Assembly (NCBI GenBank): GCA_900549185.1
Contig: URNM01000045.1
Coordinates: 1 to 13,461 of the forward strand
From: an uncultured Collinsella sp.
GTDB lineage: Bacteria > Actinomycetota > Coriobacteriia > Coriobacteriales > Coriobacteriaceae
Direction: 5' to 3'
Length of the DNA: 13,461 bases
Positions 10,966-13,461 of the stretch are shown here, one piece after another (positions within the stretch are counted from its first letter, which is position 1; each line of letters begins with the position of its first letter). The notes under the pieces are model-generated. The model searched no databases, was not told where the DNA came from, and saw only the letters and a program-made list of their open reading frames with translations. The position numbers and the translations under genes are program-made.

Positions 10966-13461
10966 ATGATTCTCAACGGACCGGGGATTAGCTATACCGA
11001 GCCCGACATCGGCTCGGAGTTCGTGCCGCCGCTGCCGGAGCATCCGCGCGAGGCCATCGTCAAGCTGTGCGAGCACTGCACCAACCGCCTGCTGCATCGC
11101 GACGAGCTGCTGGGCTACGAGTACTGGTCGTTTGCCGAGGCCGCAACCGACGAGCAGGCCGAAGTGCTCTGCAAGATGAAGATGCGCCGTCCCTACACGC
11201 TGTCCGAGATGGTCAAGCTCACCGGCATGCCCGAGGCCGATATCGAGAAGATGCTCGACGACATGAGCTACACGGGTCTGCTCGAGTACAACTGGGAAAA
11301 CCCCGAGCGCGCCAAGCAGTGGGTGCTGCCCATGCTGGTGCCGGGTTCTGCCGAGTTCCTCAACATGCGCGTGGGCCAGCTCGAGGAGCACCCGGTCTAC
11401 GCCAAGTTCTTTGAACAGGCATCCAAAGGCCCGCTGTCCAAGGCCACGCCGATGGTGCCGCCCGGAGGTGCCGGTATCGGCATGCACGTCATTCCGGTCG
11501 AGAAGGCCATTGACGCCGCGAGCACCTCGGTGCCTATTGAGCATATCGAGCACTGGCTCGACAAATACGAGGGCAAGTATGCCGCCAGCACCTGCAGTTG
11601 CCGCGCGAGCCGTCGCGTGATGGGTGAGGGCTGCGCCGACGACCCGGCCGATTGGTGCATCGCCGTGGGCGATATGGCCGACTACGTGGTCGAGACCGAT
11701 CGTGGCCATTACGTGACCCGCGACGAGGTTTACGACATCCTGCGCCAGGCCGAGGACAACGGCTTTGTGCACCAGATCACCAACATCGACGGCGAGAACA
11801 AGATCTTCGCCATCTGCAACTGCAACGTCAACGTGTGCTACGCCCTGCGCACCTCGCAGCTATTCAACACGCCCAACCTGTCGCGCTCGGCCTATGTCGC
11901 CAAGGTCGAAAAGGACAAGTGCGTGGCCTGCGGTCGCTGCGTTGAGGTGTGCCCGGCCGGTGCTGCTAAGCTGGGCCAGAAGCTCTGCAGCAAAAAGGCC
12001 GGCGGACAGGTCCCCGAGTATCCGCGCCAGGAGCTGCCCGATGCCACCAAGTGGGACCACACCAAGTGGTCGCCCAACTACCGCAACGACAACCGCATCG
12101 AGACGCATGAGTCCGGCACCGCTCCCTGCAAGACGGCCTGCCCCGCGCATGTCGCCGTCCAGGGTTATTTGAAGCTCGCGGCTCAGGGTCGCTATGACGA
12201 GGCGCTGGCGCTCATCAAGCGTGAGAACCCACTGCCCGCCATCTGCGGCCGCGTGTGCAACCGCCGCTGTGAGGATGCCTGCACCCGCGGCCGTGTGGAC
12301 GCCGCCGTGGCTATCGACGAGGTCAAGAAGTTTATCGCCCAGCGCGATCTTGATGCCGCGACCCGCTATGTCCCGCCCGTGGTGACGCCGACGCGCGCTG
12401 GCGGCTTCGACCAGAAGATCGCCGTCATCGGTGCCGGCCCGGCCGGTCTGTCCTGCGCTTTCTACCTGGCCGAGAAGGGCTATAAGCCCGTCGTATTCGA
12501 GAAGAACGAGCGTCCGGGCGGCATGCTCACCTACGGTATTCCCAGCTTTAAGCTGGAGAAGGACGTTATCGAGGCCGAGGTCGAGATCATTCGCCTGATG
12601 GGCGCCGAGTTCCGCTATGGCGTGGAAGTCGGTCGCGATGTGACGCTCGACGAGCTGCGCGAGCAGGGCTTTAAGGCCTTTTATGTTGCCATCGGCTGCC
12701 AGGGCGGCCGCCTTGCCGGTATTCCGGGCGAGGATGCCGAGGACGTGACCGTGGCCGTCGACTTCTTGCGCGAGGTCAACAGCGGCAAGATCGACGCGCT
12801 GCCCGGCCGCACCATCGTGGTGGGCGGCGGCAACGTGGCCATCGACGTGGCCCGCAACGCCTGCCGTCTGGGCTCCGAGCACGTCGAGATGTTCTGCCTG
12901 GAGAGCGAGGCCCAGATGCCCGCCAGCGAGGAAGAGCGTCGCGAGGCCATCGAGGACGGCGCGCACATCAGCTGCGGCTGGGGTCCCAAGGAGGTTCACC
13001 TGGACGAGTCCGGCCGTGTGTGCGGTATCACCTTCAAGCGCTGCACGCGCGTCTTTGACGACGAGGGCCGATTTGCGCCCGAGTACGACGAGAACGATCT
13101 GCGTCGTGTCGATGCCGACCGTGTCGTCATGTCGATTGGCCAGTCCATTGTGTGGGGCGACCTGTTGGCTGGCTCCAAGGTGGAGCTTGGCCGCGGCCAG
13201 GGTGCTCTTGCCGATCCCCAGACCTATCAGACTGCCGAGCCCGACATCTTTGTGGGCGGCGACGTCTATACCGGTCCGAGCTTTGCCATCGACGCCATCG
13301 CCGCCGGTCACGAGGCCGCCGTGTCCATCCATCGCTTTGTGCAGCCGGGCTCCACGCTCACCATCGGCCGCAACCAGCGCCGCTATACCGCGCTCGACCG
13401 CGACGATGTCGTGATCGAGAGCTACGACAACGCGAGCCGCGAGGCTGCCCACGTGGACCGC
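10966..13461 (+). CDS. FAD-dependent NAD(P) oxidoreductase with multiple [4Fe-4S] sites (partial)
   Basis: At least 832 residues; the frame is open at the window edge, so the C-terminus is missing. AGAAGGGA precedes the ATG. Residues 1-300 have CEHC (35-38), a winged-helix-like stretch (about 75-125), and cysteines C210, C212, C223, C231 and C284, C286, C291. A ferredoxin motif CVACGRCVEVCP follows (C319, C322, C325, C329). Residues 388-440 (CKTACPAHV, CGRVCNRRCEDAC) are the Fer4_20 domain of dihydropyrimidine dehydrogenase and the glutamate synthase small subunit. Next come the FAD-binding GAGPAGLS (489-496), the NAD(P)-binding GGGNVA (620-625) and GGDVYTGPSFAIDA (764-777). The enzyme probably moves electrons between NAD(P)H, FAD and iron-sulfur clusters; the substrate or partner is unknown. 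It is likely cytoplasmic, as no signal peptide is seen. It is divergent from tetR and probably under its control. Confidence 0.88.
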   Translation, partial: MILNGPGISYTEPDIGSEFVPPLPEHPREAIVKLCEHCTNRLLHRDELLGYEYWSFAEAATDEQAEVLCKMKMRRPYTLSEMVKLTGMPEADIEKMLDDMSYTGLLEYNWENPERAKQWVLPMLVPGSAEFLNMRVGQLEEHPVYAKFFEQASKGPLSKATPMVPPGGAGIGMHVIPVEKAIDAASTSVPIEHIEHWLDKYEGKYAASTCSCRASRRVMGEGCADDPADWCIAVGDMADYVVETDRGHYVTRDEVYDILRQAEDNGFVHQITNIDGENKIFAICNCNVNVCYALRTSQLFNTPNLSRSAYVAKVEKDKCVACGRCVEVCPAGAAKLGQKLCSKKAGGQVPEYPRQELPDATKWDHTKWSPNYRNDNRIETHESGTAPCKTACPAHVAVQGYLKLAAQGRYDEALALIKRENPLPAICGRVCNRRCEDACTRGRVDAAVAIDEVKKFIAQRDLDAATRYVPPVVTPTRAGGFDQKIAVIGAGPAGLSCAFYLAEKGYKPVVFEKNERPGGMLTYGIPSFKLEKDVIEAEVEIIRLMGAEFRYGVEVGRDVTLDELREQGFKAFYVAIGCQGGRLAGIPGEDAEDVTVAVDFLREVNSGKIDALPGRTIVVGGGNVAIDVARNACRLGSEHVEMFCLESEAQMPASEEERREAIEDGAHISCGWGPKEVHLDESGRVCGITFKRCTRVFDDEGRFAPEYDENDLRRVDADRVVMSIGQSIVWGDLLAGSKVELGRGQGALADPQTYQTAEPDIFVGGDVYTGPSFAIDAIAAGHEAAVSIHRFVQPGSTLTIGRNQRRYTALDRDDVVIESYDNASREAAHVDR

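Noticed and set aside
11860..13452. A 530-codon open frame opposite the flavoprotein, and another at 10852-11772
   Set aside because: Both are antisense shadows of the plus-strand gene, which has clear cofactor motifs in the correct order. No ribosome site was seen for either.
1..13461. CRISPR arrays, tRNA or rRNA genes, complete insertion sequences
   Set aside because: I looked for regularly spaced repeats, tRNA-like arms and transposase motifs on both strands and saw none; the only repeats are the palindromes listed.

Overview
The window looks like chromosomal DNA from a gut Coriobacteriia, most likely Collinsella or a close relative. The reasons are the high GC with strongly G/C-ending codons, a DUF5692 membrane protein, a DPD/GltD-type iron-sulfur flavoprotein of a kind common in anaerobic actinobacteria, and dispersed palindromes of a type I associate with Collinsella genomes. 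The assignment is inference. Bases 1-47 are not biological: they are Illumina Nextera library sequence (end of P7, an i7 index, transposon mosaic end) left on the contig edge.

Left part (48-2470): the C-terminal fragment of a YbhJ-type hydratase of the aconitase family is followed by a large hairpin and a terminator. Then come two divergent small membrane-anchored proteins of unknown function, bracketed by three copies of one palindromic repeat (family A; the copy at 761-795 lies in the opposite orientation). One stem position shows compensatory change.

Centre (2471-5563): clpB encodes the complete ClpB disaggregase. Its leader carries an inverted repeat and a GC hairpin, but no recognisable CIRCE or HAIR operator. 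It ends in a strong terminator, and a 64-residue Pro/Lys/Asp-rich protein follows.

Middle (5564-7310): a less GC-rich, accessory-looking stretch. It holds a palindrome of a second family (B; 26-bp perfect arms), a ghost coding tail on the minus strand, and an AAA_14/DUF4143 ATPase gene whose -10 box lies in the loop of a 23-bp-arm palindrome with three TAATCAA half-sites.

Right part (7311-13461): a 500-residue single-pass membrane protein with a long acidic cytoplasmic tail has its own promoter, just after the terminator of the next unit. That unit is tetR then DUF5692 (minus strand), divergent from a large FAD/NAD(P)/multi-[4Fe-4S] oxidoreductase (plus strand, cut by the window end). Two copies of TTGACR-N3-YGTCAA, 23 bp centre to centre, sit between the divergent genes and are probable TetR operators. 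The three genes are best read as one inducible redox/membrane module with an unknown ligand and substrate, and this is the most promising undescribed system here.
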